DNA of 64,000 nucleotides from the NCBI RefSeq assembly GCF_021533195.1, contig NZ_JAJNKB010000004.1, positions 310,001 through 374,000 on the forward strand. Direction: 5' to 3'. Positions 44,800 through 55,200 of the stretch are shown here, in pieces (within the stretch, counting starts at the first letter, position 1; each line of letters starts with the position of its first letter). The notes beneath the pieces are model-generated. The model had not been told where the DNA came from. It did not search any database and worked only from the letters and a program-made list of their open reading frames with translations. The position numbers were made by a program, and so were the translations under genes. The stretch comes from Portibacter marinus. GTDB lineage: Bacteria > Bacteroidota > Bacteroidia > Chitinophagales > Saprospiraceae.

Positions 44800-45761
44800 C
44801 AAAAGGGACCCTGGAAGGTGTCGTCTATCGTTCCACAGGCAGTTGGTACGATGTAAAAACGGAACTAGGCGAAAGGGTTCAATGCAGAATTGTCGGTAAG
44901 TTTCGATTGGGAGACCTTAAGATTACCAATCCTGTTGCGGTAGGCGATGAAGTCCTGATCACTCTTGAACAAGGTGATGATGAAGGCAAGGGTAATATTA
45001 TTGAGATAAAAGATCGTGAAAATTACGTGCTTCGTCAAAGTCCCAGAAAAAAGCATCAGCTGCATCTGATTGCCAGCAACGTCGACCAGGCCATTTGTGT
45101 GATGACCATCAGCCAACCCAAACTTAAACAAGGCTTTATTGATCGCTATTTAATGATGATGGAACCTTATAACATTCCGACTATTCTCGTTTTCAATAAG
45201 AAGGATATCTATACTGAAGGAGATTTAAATGTCTATGAATATTTGAAGGAAATCTATGAAGATATCGGATATCAATGTTTCCTTGTCTCCGCTGAAAAAA
45301 ATGATGGTATAGATGAATTACGTGACAGTCTGAAAGACAAAACAACACTTATAGGAGGTCAGTCAGGTGTAGGAAAATCTACATTAATTAATGCCTTAGA
45401 TCCGGATCTTGATTTACGAACTGAGGAAATATCAGACTATACGGGTAAGGGGCAGCACACTACTACTTTTGCTGAAATGTTTGAGTTGTCCAATGGTGCG
45501 CGAATTATTGATACTCCCGGAATTAAAACGCTTGCATTTTCTCATTTTGAGCCGTTAGATGTTGCGCACAATTTTAAAGAAATTTTTGAGGTTTCTGAAG
45601 GATGTAAATTTTCAAACTGCATGCATCTCAATGAGCCTAAGTGTGCAGTTAAAGAGGCCGTTCAGTCCGGTGAAATAAGTGAGCTCAGATATTTCAATTA
45701 TCTCAAAATAGTAGAAGAAATAGAGGAGCAAAATTACTGGGAGCGACATTCAGACATGTAA
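44796..45761 (+). CDS. rsgA: Small-subunit ribosome biogenesis GTPase RsgA
   Basis: This 321-aa circularly permuted GTPase helps 30S maturation. The N-terminal OB fold starts TLEGVVYRSTGSWYDV. The permuted G motifs are LVFNKKDIY (G4), LVSAEKNDG (G5), GGQSGVGKSTLINAL (G1), GKGQHTTTF (G2) and DTPGIKTLAF (G3). The zinc finger is CKFSNCMHLNEPKCAV. The start codon is TTG, overlapping the stop of the GGGP synthase gene (TTGA), so it is translationally coupled to it. Confidence 0.95.
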   Translation: MTKGTLEGVVYRSTGSWYDVKTELGERVQCRIVGKFRLGDLKITNPVAVGDEVLITLEQGDDEGKGNIIEIKDRENYVLRQSPRKKHQLHLIASNVDQAICVMTISQPKLKQGFIDRYLMMMEPYNIPTILVFNKKDIYTEGDLNVYEYLKEIYEDIGYQCFLVSAEKNDGIDELRDSLKDKTTLIGGQSGVGKSTLINALDPDLDLRTEEISDYTGKGQHTTTFAEMFELSNGARIIDTPGIKTLAFSHFEPLDVAHNFKEIFEVSEGCKFSNCMHLNEPKCAVKEAVQSGEISELRYFNYLKIVEEIEEQNYWERHSDM

Positions 45762-45776
45762 TTTAAAACTTCACAC

Positions 45777-45784
45777 TATATTTG
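45777..45784 (+). promoter_or_regulatory. -7 promoter element of a small membrane-protein gene
   Basis: TATATTTG (TAnnTTTG) ends only 4 nt before the ATG at 45789, which would give a leaderless mRNA. No convincing -33 element at the ideal distance is seen. Motif-based. Confidence 0.5.
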
Positions 45785-45788
45785 CACC

Positions 45789-45953
45789 ATGCCTTTTGTA
45801 TCCAGAAAAAAATATAAAAGTAGGAGGGAAAAAAGTCAGTCTTCTACTAGAATCATCAAGATCGTAATTGCTACTATACTGGTTCTAGCATTGGTTTTGG
45901 TTATCATGAACTGGACCTATCTAAGAGATTATGTCATTACCTCTTTTTATTGA
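45789..45953 (+). CDS. Small single-pass membrane protein (54 aa)
   Basis: This short gene encodes MPFVSRKKYKSRREKSQ, a strongly basic N-terminus, followed by one membrane helix (IVIATILVLALVLVIM) and NWTYLRDYVITSFY. Codon usage and the clean charge-then-helix pattern look like a real protein. It lies 27 nt after rsgA and ahead of the DUF3078 gene. I do not recognise a family. The basic tail is predicted to be cytoplasmic. Confidence 0.6.
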   Translation: MPFVSRKKYKSRREKSQSSTRIIKIVIATILVLALVLVIMNWTYLRDYVITSFY

Positions 45954-46040
45954 AGTTAATTAACAAAATTTCATTTTTTATATTGGCCGAATCCATTATT
46001 TTAAGCCATCTATTACCATTACAAAGTTAAACACAAAGCA

Positions 46041-46976
46041 ATGAAACATTTATTTACAATGACATTACTAGCAACTTTTCTCCTTTTTAATGCCCAACTT
46101 TCTGCGCAAACAGAGGAGGAAGTTGCAGAAATGATTGTTGAAAAGGAAGCCAAGGAAGCAGAAGCAGCCATTAAAAAGGCGGAATTAGACGCCATTAATG
46201 CTGAAATAGCCAGCCTAAAAGCGAAAATTGATAAAACCATTAAGTGGAGATTTGGCTCCGGAGGCATTTTGGGCGTCGATCTGAATAACTTCAACAATTG
46301 GGCACCTAAGCCTGATTTGAATTCAGCGGCTCAATCTATCTCATTTACCTACAGTGGTTTTGCCAATTTAATTGAAGATAAATACTTCTGGAGGAATAAC
46401 GGCGGAGTGAATCTTGGCTGGTTGCGATACGATGAAGATACCAATGTTAATGAAGGTGATGAAGATGATTTCAAACAAGTGGCAGATGTGTTCAATGTTC
46501 AGTCCTTATTTGGATATAAGCTCACTAAGAATCTGGCAGCTTCTGCTCTAGGAGAATATAGAACCACGCTGCTTAGCAATTTTAACAATCCTGGATTCCT
46601 AGATTTAGGTGTTGGATTTACCTATACTCCGATACCTGAATTCGTTTTGGTCGTTCATCCACTGAATTATAATTTCATTTTTGCTGAAAATGATACGGAC
46701 TTCACCTCATCACTTGGAGCAAAAATAGTGGCAGACTACAATAAAAACTTATGGGAGTTGGTCACATGGAGGTCCAACTTGTCTGCTTTCTATAGTTATC
46801 AGGGCACGGAATTGTCCAATTATACATGGATTAATGGATTAAATTTCACCGCATTTAAAAATGTAGGCGTAGGTGTTGAATTTGGATTGAGATGGAATCC
46901 ACAAGAGACTACAGCTCGGGAATTAAACAATACCTTCCAATCTTACTACCAGGTAGGTCTGTCCTACTCCTTATAA
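46041..46976 (+). CDS. DUF3078 outer-membrane protein
   Basis: This 311-aa exported protein has a signal peptide ending FNAQLSAQ, a short charged coiled coil (residues 25-65, rich in K, E and A) and then a beta-rich DUF3078 domain: WRFGSGGILGVDLNNFNNWA, FWRNNGGVNLGWLRYDED and SLFGYKLTKNLAASALGEYR. It probably forms an outer-membrane beta-barrel; the C-terminal YYQVGLSYSL is a typical last strand ending near an aromatic or leucine. Function unknown. A strong terminator follows. Confidence 0.87.
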   Translation: MKHLFTMTLLATFLLFNAQLSAQTEEEVAEMIVEKEAKEAEAAIKKAELDAINAEIASLKAKIDKTIKWRFGSGGILGVDLNNFNNWAPKPDLNSAAQSISFTYSGFANLIEDKYFWRNNGGVNLGWLRYDEDTNVNEGDEDDFKQVADVFNVQSLFGYKLTKNLAASALGEYRTTLLSNFNNPGFLDLGVGFTYTPIPEFVLVVHPLNYNFIFAENDTDFTSSLGAKIVADYNKNLWELVTWRSNLSAFYSYQGTELSNYTWINGLNFTAFKNVGVGVEFGLRWNPQETTARELNNTFQSYYQVGLSYSL

Positions 46977-46985
46977 AATATAGAA

Positions 46986-47013
46986 GGGCCTCAGTTTGAG
47001 GCTCTTTTTTTCT
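46986..47013 (+). terminator. Intrinsic terminator after the DUF3078 gene
   Basis: An 8-bp hairpin GGGCCTCA-GTT-TGAGGCTC followed by a long T run, 9 nt after the stop codon. Confidence 0.9.
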
Positions 47014-47039
47014 ATTTTAGCCTTTCTAAACCAATCTTC

Positions 47040-49829
47040 ATGAGTGAAAAGAAATTATTTCTACTGGATGGCCATGCACTAGTATATCGAGCGCATTACG
47101 CATTCATTAATAGACCTCTAATCAATTCAAAGGGTGTCAACACATCTGCAATAACTGGATTTGTCCGGACTTTATGGGACTTGTTGAATTCACAGAACCC
47201 AACGCATATCGCTGTTGCGTTTGACCCCAGTGGAGACACTTTTCGAAATGAAAGATATCCGGAATACAAGGCCAATCGGGAAGAACAACCGAAAGACATC
47301 ACCATCGCCTTTCCTTACATTCGATCAATTGTTGAAGGGTTCAATATTCCGATTATAGAAGTACCCGGATTTGAGGCAGACGACACCATTGGCACCATAG
47401 CCAAACAAGCTGAAAAAGAAGGCTATACCGTTTATATGGTCACTCCGGACAAAGATTACGCTCAACTAGTATCAGAAAATATCTTCATGTACAAACCGTC
47501 CCGGCAGGGCAATGGGGTAGAAATCATTGGAGTTCCGGAAGTGTTGGATAAATGGGACATAGAAAATGTGGATCAAGTCATCGATGTATTGGGTCTACAG
47601 GGAGATAGCGTGGATAACATTCCTGGAATTCCTGGAATCGGGGCCAAGACAGCGTCAAAATTATTGAAGCAGTTTGGCTCAGTAGAAAACCTGGTGGCCA
47701 ATACAGATCAACTCAAGGGTAAGCAGAAAGAAAATGTAGAGAACTTTGCCGAGCAAGGATTGCTATCCAAAGAATTGGCAACCATAAAATTGGATGTTCC
47801 CATCGAATTTGACGAAAAATCGTACACAAAAGATCCGATGAACAAAGAGGCGTTGGCCGAAATTTTTAAGGAACTTGAATTTAGAACATTGGCAGATGCA
47901 GTTCTGGGGACCAATACCAAATCGCCGGTCCAAACTTCCTTATTCGGCAAGTCTTCTGAAGAAAAAACAGATCAAAAGGTGGATAGTGTGGTGGCCAACT
48001 ATCAGGTTGCCGATAAGAATATAACAGATGTAAAGCATAACTACATATTGGTCAACAGTGAAAAGGACATGGTGGACCTAGCTAATAAACTGGCCAGTCA
48101 AAAAGAAATTAGCTTTGATACAGAAACCACAGGAATCGATGTTCATCAAGCTGAGTTGGTAGGTCTGGCCTTTTCGATAGCGCCTAAAGAAGCTTATTAC
48201 GTTCCTGTTCCGGAAAACAGAGAGGAGGCCATGAAAATTGTAGAAATTTTTCGACCGGTGCTTGAAGATCCCAAAATCAAGAAAATAGGACAAAACATCA
48301 AGTATGATATTCTGATGATGAAGTGGTACGATGTAGAAGTTAAAGGTCCATATTTTGACACCATGATTGCTCACTATCTGAGTGAACCAGATAAGCGCCA
48401 CAAACTAGATTATTTGTCAGAAGCCTACCTGAATTACAAAATGGTTCCGATTGAGGCACTGATCGGCAAGCGAGGTAAAAATCAATTGAGTATGCGTGAC
48501 ATTGATCCTGAAAAAGTTTCTGAATATGCGGGAGAAGATGCGGACATCACTTACCAACTAAGGGATCCATTAAAGGAATTGCTTAAAGAGAATGAGCTAT
48601 TAGAGTTATACGAAACCCTGGAATATCCGCTGATTGATGTCTTGGCGGCTATGGAATTTGAAGGAGTGAGGATCAATCCTGATTTTCTGTCTGACTACTC
48701 TAAAGTTTTGGGTGATTTGATTAAAACGAAAGAAAAGGAAATCTATGAAAAAGCAGGTTCTAGGTTCAACATTTCCTCTCCGTCACAAGTGGGAGCGGTG
48801 CTTTTCGACAAAATGGGCATCCCATACCGATGGCGAAAAACCTCTTCCGGAAAGTACAGTACCGATGTGGATAAATTGACAGAATTAGCAGAAGAGCATG
48901 ATATTGTCAATGATATTCTGGAGTACAGGAAATACAGTAAGCTCAAATCGACTTACGTAGATGCCTTGCCGTTACTGATTAATCCTAAAACAAAGCGGGT
49001 ACACAGCAGCTTCAATCAGGCGAGGGCGGCAACTGGCAGATTAAGCTCTGAAAATCCCAATTTGCAAAATATTCCCATTAAAGATGACGCAGGTAGAGAG
49101 ATCAGAAAAGCTTTCGAACCCAGAGATAAAGATCACATCTTATTGGCGGCGGATTATTCACAAATAGAGCTTCGACTTATTGCCGAAATTAGTGAAGATG
49201 AAGGCATGATGGAAGCGTTTTTGCAAGGATTAGATTTCCACACTGCCACGGCGGCGAAAATATTTGAGGTTTCACTGGAAGAGGTGACTTCTGATCAACG
49301 AAGAACTGCTAAAACGGTAAACTTTAGTATTACCTATGGAGCTGGTGCGACCAATTTATCCAGACAGTTAGGCATTAAAAGATCAGAGGCCAAAGATATT
49401 ATTGATCAGTACTTCAAGCAGTTTCCCGGCTTACAAAATTACATGGTAGAGACGGTGGAAGAGGCTAAGAAAAAGGGATATGTTTCTACGCTGATGGGAA
49501 GAAGGCGATATTTGCGCGACATCAATTCGAATAGTGGACTTGCCCGAAGCAATGCAGAGCGCATGGCCATCAATACACCTATACAAGGAACGGCTGCTGA
49601 TATGATTAAGGTTGCGATGATCAATGTTCATCAAGCTTTAAAGGAGGCTGATATGAAGTCTAAAATGATATTGCAGGTCCACGATGAATTGGTTTTCGAT
49701 GTTTACAGACCTGAGTTTGAAAAAGTGAAAGAAATCGTAGAGGATAAGATGAAGAACGCTTTGCCGGGATTGAAAGTTCCGATATTGGTGGGAATGGGAA
49801 GTGGAGAAAATTGGTTGGAAGCGCATTAG
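47040..49829 (+). CDS. polA: DNA polymerase I
   Basis: This 929-aa replication and repair polymerase has all three domains. The 5'-3' exonuclease domain (about 1-300) shows FEADDTIGTIAKQAE, TPDKDYAQLV and LQGDSVDNIPGIPGIGAKTA. The proofreading 3'-5' exonuclease (about 345-530) is intact, with exo motifs SFDTETTG, IGQNIKYDILMM and YAGEDADITYQL. The polymerase domain has LLAADYSQIELR (motif A), RRTAKTVNFSITYGAG (motif B) and ILQVHDELVF (motif C). Length matches Bacteroidota PolA. It is monocistronic, between a terminator and a tandem repeat. Confidence 0.98.
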   Translation: MSEKKLFLLDGHALVYRAHYAFINRPLINSKGVNTSAITGFVRTLWDLLNSQNPTHIAVAFDPSGDTFRNERYPEYKANREEQPKDITIAFPYIRSIVEGFNIPIIEVPGFEADDTIGTIAKQAEKEGYTVYMVTPDKDYAQLVSENIFMYKPSRQGNGVEIIGVPEVLDKWDIENVDQVIDVLGLQGDSVDNIPGIPGIGAKTASKLLKQFGSVENLVANTDQLKGKQKENVENFAEQGLLSKELATIKLDVPIEFDEKSYTKDPMNKEALAEIFKELEFRTLADAVLGTNTKSPVQTSLFGKSSEEKTDQKVDSVVANYQVADKNITDVKHNYILVNSEKDMVDLANKLASQKEISFDTETTGIDVHQAELVGLAFSIAPKEAYYVPVPENREEAMKIVEIFRPVLEDPKIKKIGQNIKYDILMMKWYDVEVKGPYFDTMIAHYLSEPDKRHKLDYLSEAYLNYKMVPIEALIGKRGKNQLSMRDIDPEKVSEYAGEDADITYQLRDPLKELLKENELLELYETLEYPLIDVLAAMEFEGVRINPDFLSDYSKVLGDLIKTKEKEIYEKAGSRFNISSPSQVGAVLFDKMGIPYRWRKTSSGKYSTDVDKLTELAEEHDIVNDILEYRKYSKLKSTYVDALPLLINPKTKRVHSSFNQARAATGRLSSENPNLQNIPIKDDAGREIRKAFEPRDKDHILLAADYSQIELRLIAEISEDEGMMEAFLQGLDFHTATAAKIFEVSLEEVTSDQRRTAKTVNFSITYGAGATNLSRQLGIKRSEAKDIIDQYFKQFPGLQNYMVETVEEAKKKGYVSTLMGRRRYLRDINSNSGLARSNAERMAINTPIQGTAADMIKVAMINVHQALKEADMKSKMILQVHDELVFDVYRPEFEKVKEIVEDKMKNALPGLKVPILVGMGSGENWLEAH

Positions 49830-49852
49830 GGGATAAGGGGGGGGCGCTGCTC

Positions 49853-50060
49853 CCTTTAAGAGCTGCCGCAAAGCCTTTAAGCTAGGGATGCTCTTTAAGG
49901 GATAAGAAAGTGCGATTCGCTGTTCTCTTAAAGAGCTGCCGCAAAGCCTTGCAGCGCAGGAGGCTCTCAAAGGGATAAGAAAGTGCGATTCGCTGTTCTC
50001 TTTAAGAGCTGCCGCAAAGCCTTGCAGCGCAGGATGCTCTTTAAGAGATAATAAAGTGGG
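49853..50060 (+). repeat. 73-bp direct tandem repeat downstream of polA
   Basis: Three units begin with AGCTGCCGCAAAGCCTT-like sequence at 49861, 49934 and 50007, period exactly 73 bp; the first unit is the most divergent. Each contains AAGAGC...GCTCTT, which pairs to a long hairpin (CCCTTTAAGAGC with GCTCTTTAAGGG, one T-T mismatch), and GTGCGATTCGCTG. A run of eight G precedes the array. No gene is apparent in 49830-50205. The remaining 50060-50205 is AT-rich and presumably holds the promoter of the next gene. Confidence 0.9.
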
Positions 50061-50205
50061 ATTCGCTGCTCGATGTTAGGATTTGGAATTTCACGAATGT
50101 AGATTTGCTATTCATAAATCCCTTGCTCATAAAAATATTGACCTAAAACTCTATTTTCACATTGCAAACACTAATTTTCTTAAAGTTAATCACCTAAATT
50201 TATAA

Positions 50206-50922
50206 ATGATTCAAAGTGGAACATTACATCTATTTCCTTGTCCCATCATAGATGGAGAAATCTCTACGATACCCGAATCGGTCATCAAAGCGATTAGAAA
50301 AATTGACTTTTTTATCGCCGAAAGAGCAAAAACCGCCCGACGTTTTCTTAAACAAATTGAGCATCCACTCAGTTTTGACCAAATAGAAATCTTTGAATTA
50401 GATAAGAAAAATCCCCTGGAAGATAAAGATGACTGGCTAACACCGTTAATGTCAGGCAAGGAAATAGGATTGCTCTCAGAGGCTGGAACTCCCTGTATTG
50501 CCGATCCCGGCGAAAAAATAACTTCATGGGCTCATCAAATTGGAGCCAAAGTGAAACCATACGTAGGTCCAAATTCTATATTACTGGCGCTCATTGCTTC
50601 AGGTTTAAATGGTGAGCAGTTTCACTTTCATACTTATCTGCCTATACACCAAAACGAAATCAATAAGGCATTGAAATCCATTGGAACAGACATACAAAAA
50701 AATGGGACATCTCATATTTTCATAGAGACGCCCTATCGAAATCTAAAAACCTTTGATACCATTTTAAAGTCTCTGCCTTCGAGTATATATCTGTGTATTG
50801 CTACCGATATTACGGGTGCTTATGAAATCATAAAGACCCAAACTTTAAAGGACTGGAAGGCATCGCGTAAACCAGATCTTCACAAAAGACCAACAGTCTT
50901 TATATTAGGAGTAATGCAGTAA
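50206..50922 (+). CDS. RsmI-like SAM-dependent methyltransferase (tetrapyrrole methylase fold)
   Basis: This 238-aa protein has the tetrapyrrole (corrin/porphyrin) methylase fold: GTLHLFPCPIIDGEI replaces the usual RsmI start, followed by FFIAERAKTARRFLK, LLSEAGTPCIADPGEKI (the SAM-binding SEAGxPxxxDPG block), YVGPNSILLALIASGLNGEQ and FIETPYRNLKTFDTIL. It belongs to a shorter paralogous group found beside true RsmI in Bacteroidota. RsmI itself methylates the ribose of C1402 in 16S rRNA; whether this paralogue does so is not known. Confidence 0.85.
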   Translation: MIQSGTLHLFPCPIIDGEISTIPESVIKAIRKIDFFIAERAKTARRFLKQIEHPLSFDQIEIFELDKKNPLEDKDDWLTPLMSGKEIGLLSEAGTPCIADPGEKITSWAHQIGAKVKPYVGPNSILLALIASGLNGEQFHFHTYLPIHQNEINKALKSIGTDIQKNGTSHIFIETPYRNLKTFDTILKSLPSSIYLCIATDITGAYEIIKTQTLKDWKASRKPDLHKRPTVFILGVMQ

Positions 50923-51489
50923 TTAATCCTTGTAAAATCCGCTGATGGAAACGGCATCTATTTCATTCCATCCACTGACTTGTCTGCTGGCGATATTAAT
51001 TTTAACCGCATCGACCAAGAAGCTTGTTTTCGGGAAGCTTATTTCTTTAATTCTGGCCATACGAGGCACTCTTCGCTCTGCAGCTCCCGTGTATACGGGA
51101 ACCCAGCTGCCGTTATCAGTATTTCTCACAGAAACACCTGTGACAGCTCCGGGATTAAAAGTTTCATAAATAGAGACATTATTGACATACTGTGCCGTAT
51201 CAAAAGCGAGTGTCAAAAATTCATCCTGTCCATCTGCTGTTTTGGAAGCCCAGGCTGTAAGCTTATCGCCATAATCAGGATAAGTGTCAGGAGCTCCTAA
51301 TACTACAAAAGTAGACCATGGCCCTGGTGCAGCACTATATTCTGAACTAAAGTCGATGATGCCATCCGCAAATTGAGTCAGTGATTTTTCTTCTTCGATA
51401 TTAAATCCTGGAAGATTAGTGCACGAATAAAAGAAAAGGGTACTTAAAAGAATGGATAAAAAAGAAATCGTTTTCATATATCGTTGCAT
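50923..51489 (-). CDS. Lipoprotein with discoidin-like domain
   Basis: This 188-aa lipoprotein (LLSTLFFYSCTNLPGF, cysteine near residue 23) has a mature part resembling a galactose-binding/F5-8 type C fold: ITAWASKT-like LTAWASKTADGQDEFLTLAF, VNNVSIYETFNPGAVTGVSV, and VDAVKINIASRQVSGWNEID. The WNEIDAVSISG ending is typical of discoidin-like domains. The function may be glycan or surface binding, but this is not supported beyond the fold. Its stop touches the end of the convergent methyltransferase gene. Confidence 0.7.
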   Translation of the reverse strand: MQRYMKTISFLSILLSTLFFYSCTNLPGFNIEEEKSLTQFADGIIDFSSEYSAAPGPWSTFVVLGAPDTYPDYGDKLTAWASKTADGQDEFLTLAFDTAQYVNNVSIYETFNPGAVTGVSVRNTDNGSWVPVYTGAAERRVPRMARIKEISFPKTSFLVDAVKINIASRQVSGWNEIDAVSISGFYKD

Positions 51490-51620
51490 TTAAAAGTTAA
51501 TCAATAAGTCTTACGATTACATATTGACCTTAACCCAAAAAGGTTACCCTTTTAAATAATTTATTAATTTCGCGGATCTTTTCAACATTGCGAACGTTAG
51601 ACAAAGACAAATAAATAGAA

Positions 51621-52067
51621 ATGAGATTTTCGTTGATAATTTGGGCCATAGGCATAGTTTTGATGTCTTCTTGTAACAAAGACAGAAGAAGTGAAGATGA
51701 AATCATTCAGGACTTTATCTCAGAAAACAATCTTGTAGGAGAATTTATGCAAGATGGGATATTTGTGGCCATTGAAAACCCAACGAATGGTGCGCATCCC
51801 AATGACGATGATACCGTGGAAGTATTCTATGAGGGTAGATATGCTTCAGATGGAGAAGTTTTTGATGGAAATCTTGATGAGGAAACCATAAAATTTCCTT
51901 TAAATCGAGTTATTCCGGGTTGGAGAAAAGGCATACCCTACTTCGGGGTTGGAGACAAAGGGTGGTTGGTTTTACCCGCTGATCAAGCTTACGGTAGTTC
52001 TCCACCGGGGAACATTCGGTCTGATGCGGCCATGGCATTCTACGTTGAGCTGGTGAGCATAGATTAG
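51621..52067 (+). CDS. FKBP-type peptidyl-prolyl isomerase lipoprotein
   Basis: This 148-aa lipoprotein (AIGIVLMSSCNKD) has one FKBP domain: VEVFYEGRYASDGEVFDGN, IKFPLNRVIPGWRKGIPYFGVGDKGWLVLP and QAYGSSPPGNIRSDAAMAF are the standard active-site blocks (VIPGW and AYGxxxP). It would catalyse proline isomerisation during periplasmic protein folding. It precedes the SusC/SusD pair by 218 nt but has no evident tie to it. That gap contains no recognisable gene. Confidence 0.9.
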   Translation: MRFSLIIWAIGIVLMSSCNKDRRSEDEIIQDFISENNLVGEFMQDGIFVAIENPTNGAHPNDDDTVEVFYEGRYASDGEVFDGNLDEETIKFPLNRVIPGWRKGIPYFGVGDKGWLVLPADQAYGSSPPGNIRSDAAMAFYVELVSID

Positions 52068-52285
52068 TTCACCTTCGTTTTTGAATTCATCTGAATAATA
52101 GGTCACTTTGTAGATTATTTAAGACTCCAGGTCATTTAACTTCACAAAATTTACTTTTCATTCGATTATAGTAATATAGAATAGTGCTAACAGCATAGCT
52201 GTAATACTATTTTCCTGTTCATGAATATTGAAAATGAAAGCGAACTGACTGACTTAATTATTTTCTAATTTCAAACTACTATCTT

Positions 52286-55200
52286 ATGAATTCAAAACTA
52301 CTCACTACATTAATCTGTATGTGCCTATCTGTTTTCAGCTACTCTCAGAAAACAGTTTCAGGAATCGTAACAGATGTTGACGGTACCACTTTGATCGGGG
52401 TCAACATTATTATTAAGGGTACCTCACAGGGTACTACTACAGAACTCGACGGAAACTATGAATTAACCGTACCAGACGATGATGTCATTCTTGTGTATCA
52501 ATACACTGGCTTTGAAACAGTCGAAGTATTGGTAGGCAATCGAAGTGTCATTGACGTTTCGATGAATGAAGCGGCAACTACCTTGGATGAGGTGGTAATT
52601 ACCGGATATGGTGCCCAGCGAAAAGGTGCCATAACAGGAGCTGTCAGTCAACTGGAATCAAAGGCTATTGAACAAGTTCCGGTAGCCTCATTTGAAGGAA
52701 CACTACAAGGTAACATAGCAGGTCTCCAGGCGTCAGGCGCCGATGGTACACCAGGAGGAAACACACAAGTAAGAATCCGTGGGATAGGTTCCATAACCGC
52801 CTCGAGTGAACCACTTTATGTTGTGGATGGAATGATCGTTCAAAGTGGAAATCTCCTGGAATTGAACGATAATGGAGGTCGAAGCGGTAATGTAATGGCG
52901 GGTCTTAACCCTAATGACATTGAATCCATTACCGTACTCAAAGATGCCTCATCAATGGCTATTTATGGTTCCAGAGGGGCCAATGGAGTCATCCTCATTA
53001 CCACGAAATCAGGACAGTCCGGTCAACCAAAGATTTCGCTTAAAACACAAGTTGGAAGAAATACCATTGCTTCTAGTAACTTGCTTCAGCCACTGAATGC
53101 TGAACAATATACCCAACTCTTTCTAGAGGGTTATACTAATGGAGGAGCCACGCTTGAGGAAGCTCAGGCAAATTTGGAAAACAGATTTCAGCAATTGGTC
53201 GATCCGGCAACTGGTCAGGCCACGGATACAGACTGGCTAGAATCCATCACGAGAACTGGATTCAATCAAAGTTATGATCTAAGTGCAAGCGGCGGTACGG
53301 ATTTGGTGAAATACTATTTTTCGGGTTCCTATTTTGATCAGGAGAGCCATATCATCGGTTCGGATTTCAACAGACTTTCCGCTCGAATGAATCTGAATGT
53401 GAAAGTGAATGATTTTATCAGCATTTCCAACAGACTTACGGCATCCAATACCACTCAGAACGGTTTCGTAGATGGTTCTGCATGGGCCAATCCATTGTAC
53501 AATGCCTATCTACTGTCCCCTCTCATCCCTATCTATGACGAGACCGGATTGTTTAATTCCGATCATAAGAATTACTTTCCGATGGGTGGAAATAATCCTG
53601 TTGGCGCATTAAGTGGTGATGATCTTCGCCGTAATACGCAACTCAGAATCATCAATAATTTTGCGTTGGACGTGAATATTCTGGAAAACTTAGTCTTTAG
53701 ATCAGCCTGGAATGTGGATGGCATCCAGATTGACGAAAGCGAATACAAGAACAGACGTTATGGAGACGGTCGAAACAGCGGCGGATACATACAGGAAAAC
53801 ACCTTGCTAGATAAAAATTGGATGGGTACCCAGTCTTTGAACTACAATACAACCATTGGCAACAGCCATAATTTAGGTTTATTTGCAGCTTACGAAGCAC
53901 AGAAGGACTCCAGAAAGACTACCTATGGTTATGGTGAAAGTTTTCCGAACGATAAGTTAAGAACATTAGCCAGTGCGGCCGCAGCTTATGATGCTTCAGC
54001 TACAAGAACGGAATATACTTTTGCATCTGTCTTTTCTAAAATTAATTATTCTTATGCAGGTAAGTATTTTGTGGATGCAACGTTTAGAAGAGACGGATCA
54101 TCGAGATTCGGAGCAGACCAAAGGTGGGGTAACTTTTATTCCGTCGGTGCTGCATGGTCAATTGGAGACGAGAAGTTCATCCAGGATCTAAATTTCATAG
54201 ATTACTTGAAATTGCGATCATCTTTTGGTGTCACGGGAAATGCTGGCATTGGAAACTTTCCTTCCAGAGGATTGTACGGATATGGACGCGATTATGACGG
54301 ACTTCCGGGAGGAGAACCAGTTCAGATTGCTAACCCTCTGCTGACATGGGAGGCTCAAGAAAACTTTAATGTTGGTGTGGACTTCAACATCTTTAAAAGG
54401 ATCGGCGGAACATTCGAATATTTTAATCGTCTTTCCTCAGAATTGATTCTTGATGTGCCTATTTCATTCACTACAGGGTTTGACGTACTGACTCAAAACT
54501 TCGGTTCAATGCAAAATTCCGGATATGAGATTAGCTTGAATTTCAATATAGTCAGAACTTCTGATTTCAATTTTGACATCGGTTTTAATACAACCTTACT
54601 CGAAAATAAGATCACTCAGCTTGATGAGGACTATGTAGACGGTACGAAGAGGAGACAAGAAGGTCTAGATTTCCAATCTTACTACCTTTACGGATGGGCT
54701 GGCGTAGATCAGTCTAATGGAGACCCACTATGGTATACAAATGACAGTGAAAATGTGACGACCAATAATATCGATGAAGCTGAGCGCTATATCATTGGAA
54801 AAAGTGCAACACCCGATCATTTTGGTGGAGCTAATCTTAATTTAACCTTTAAGAATCTCACTTTATCTTCAAACTTATCCTATAGCTGGGGCAATTATCT
54901 CTATGAGCCAAATTTGCGATTCATCCACGGAGATGGTCGTTTGACCCCAAGAAGTACATCAGTTTGGGCATTTGAGAACAGATGGGTACCCGGGAAGACT
55001 GATGCATTGCTTCCACAACATGTTTGGGGAGATCGAAAGGGAGGACAAACGGCAAATTCTTCCAGGTACTTATATGACGGTTCGTTCATCAGGTTGAGAA
55101 ATGTAACATTGGCCTATCAACTGCCTGAAACTGTTGTATCCAGAGTAAATTTATCCTCAGTGCGTGCTTACGTCAGAGGCACAAATTTATTGACATGGAC

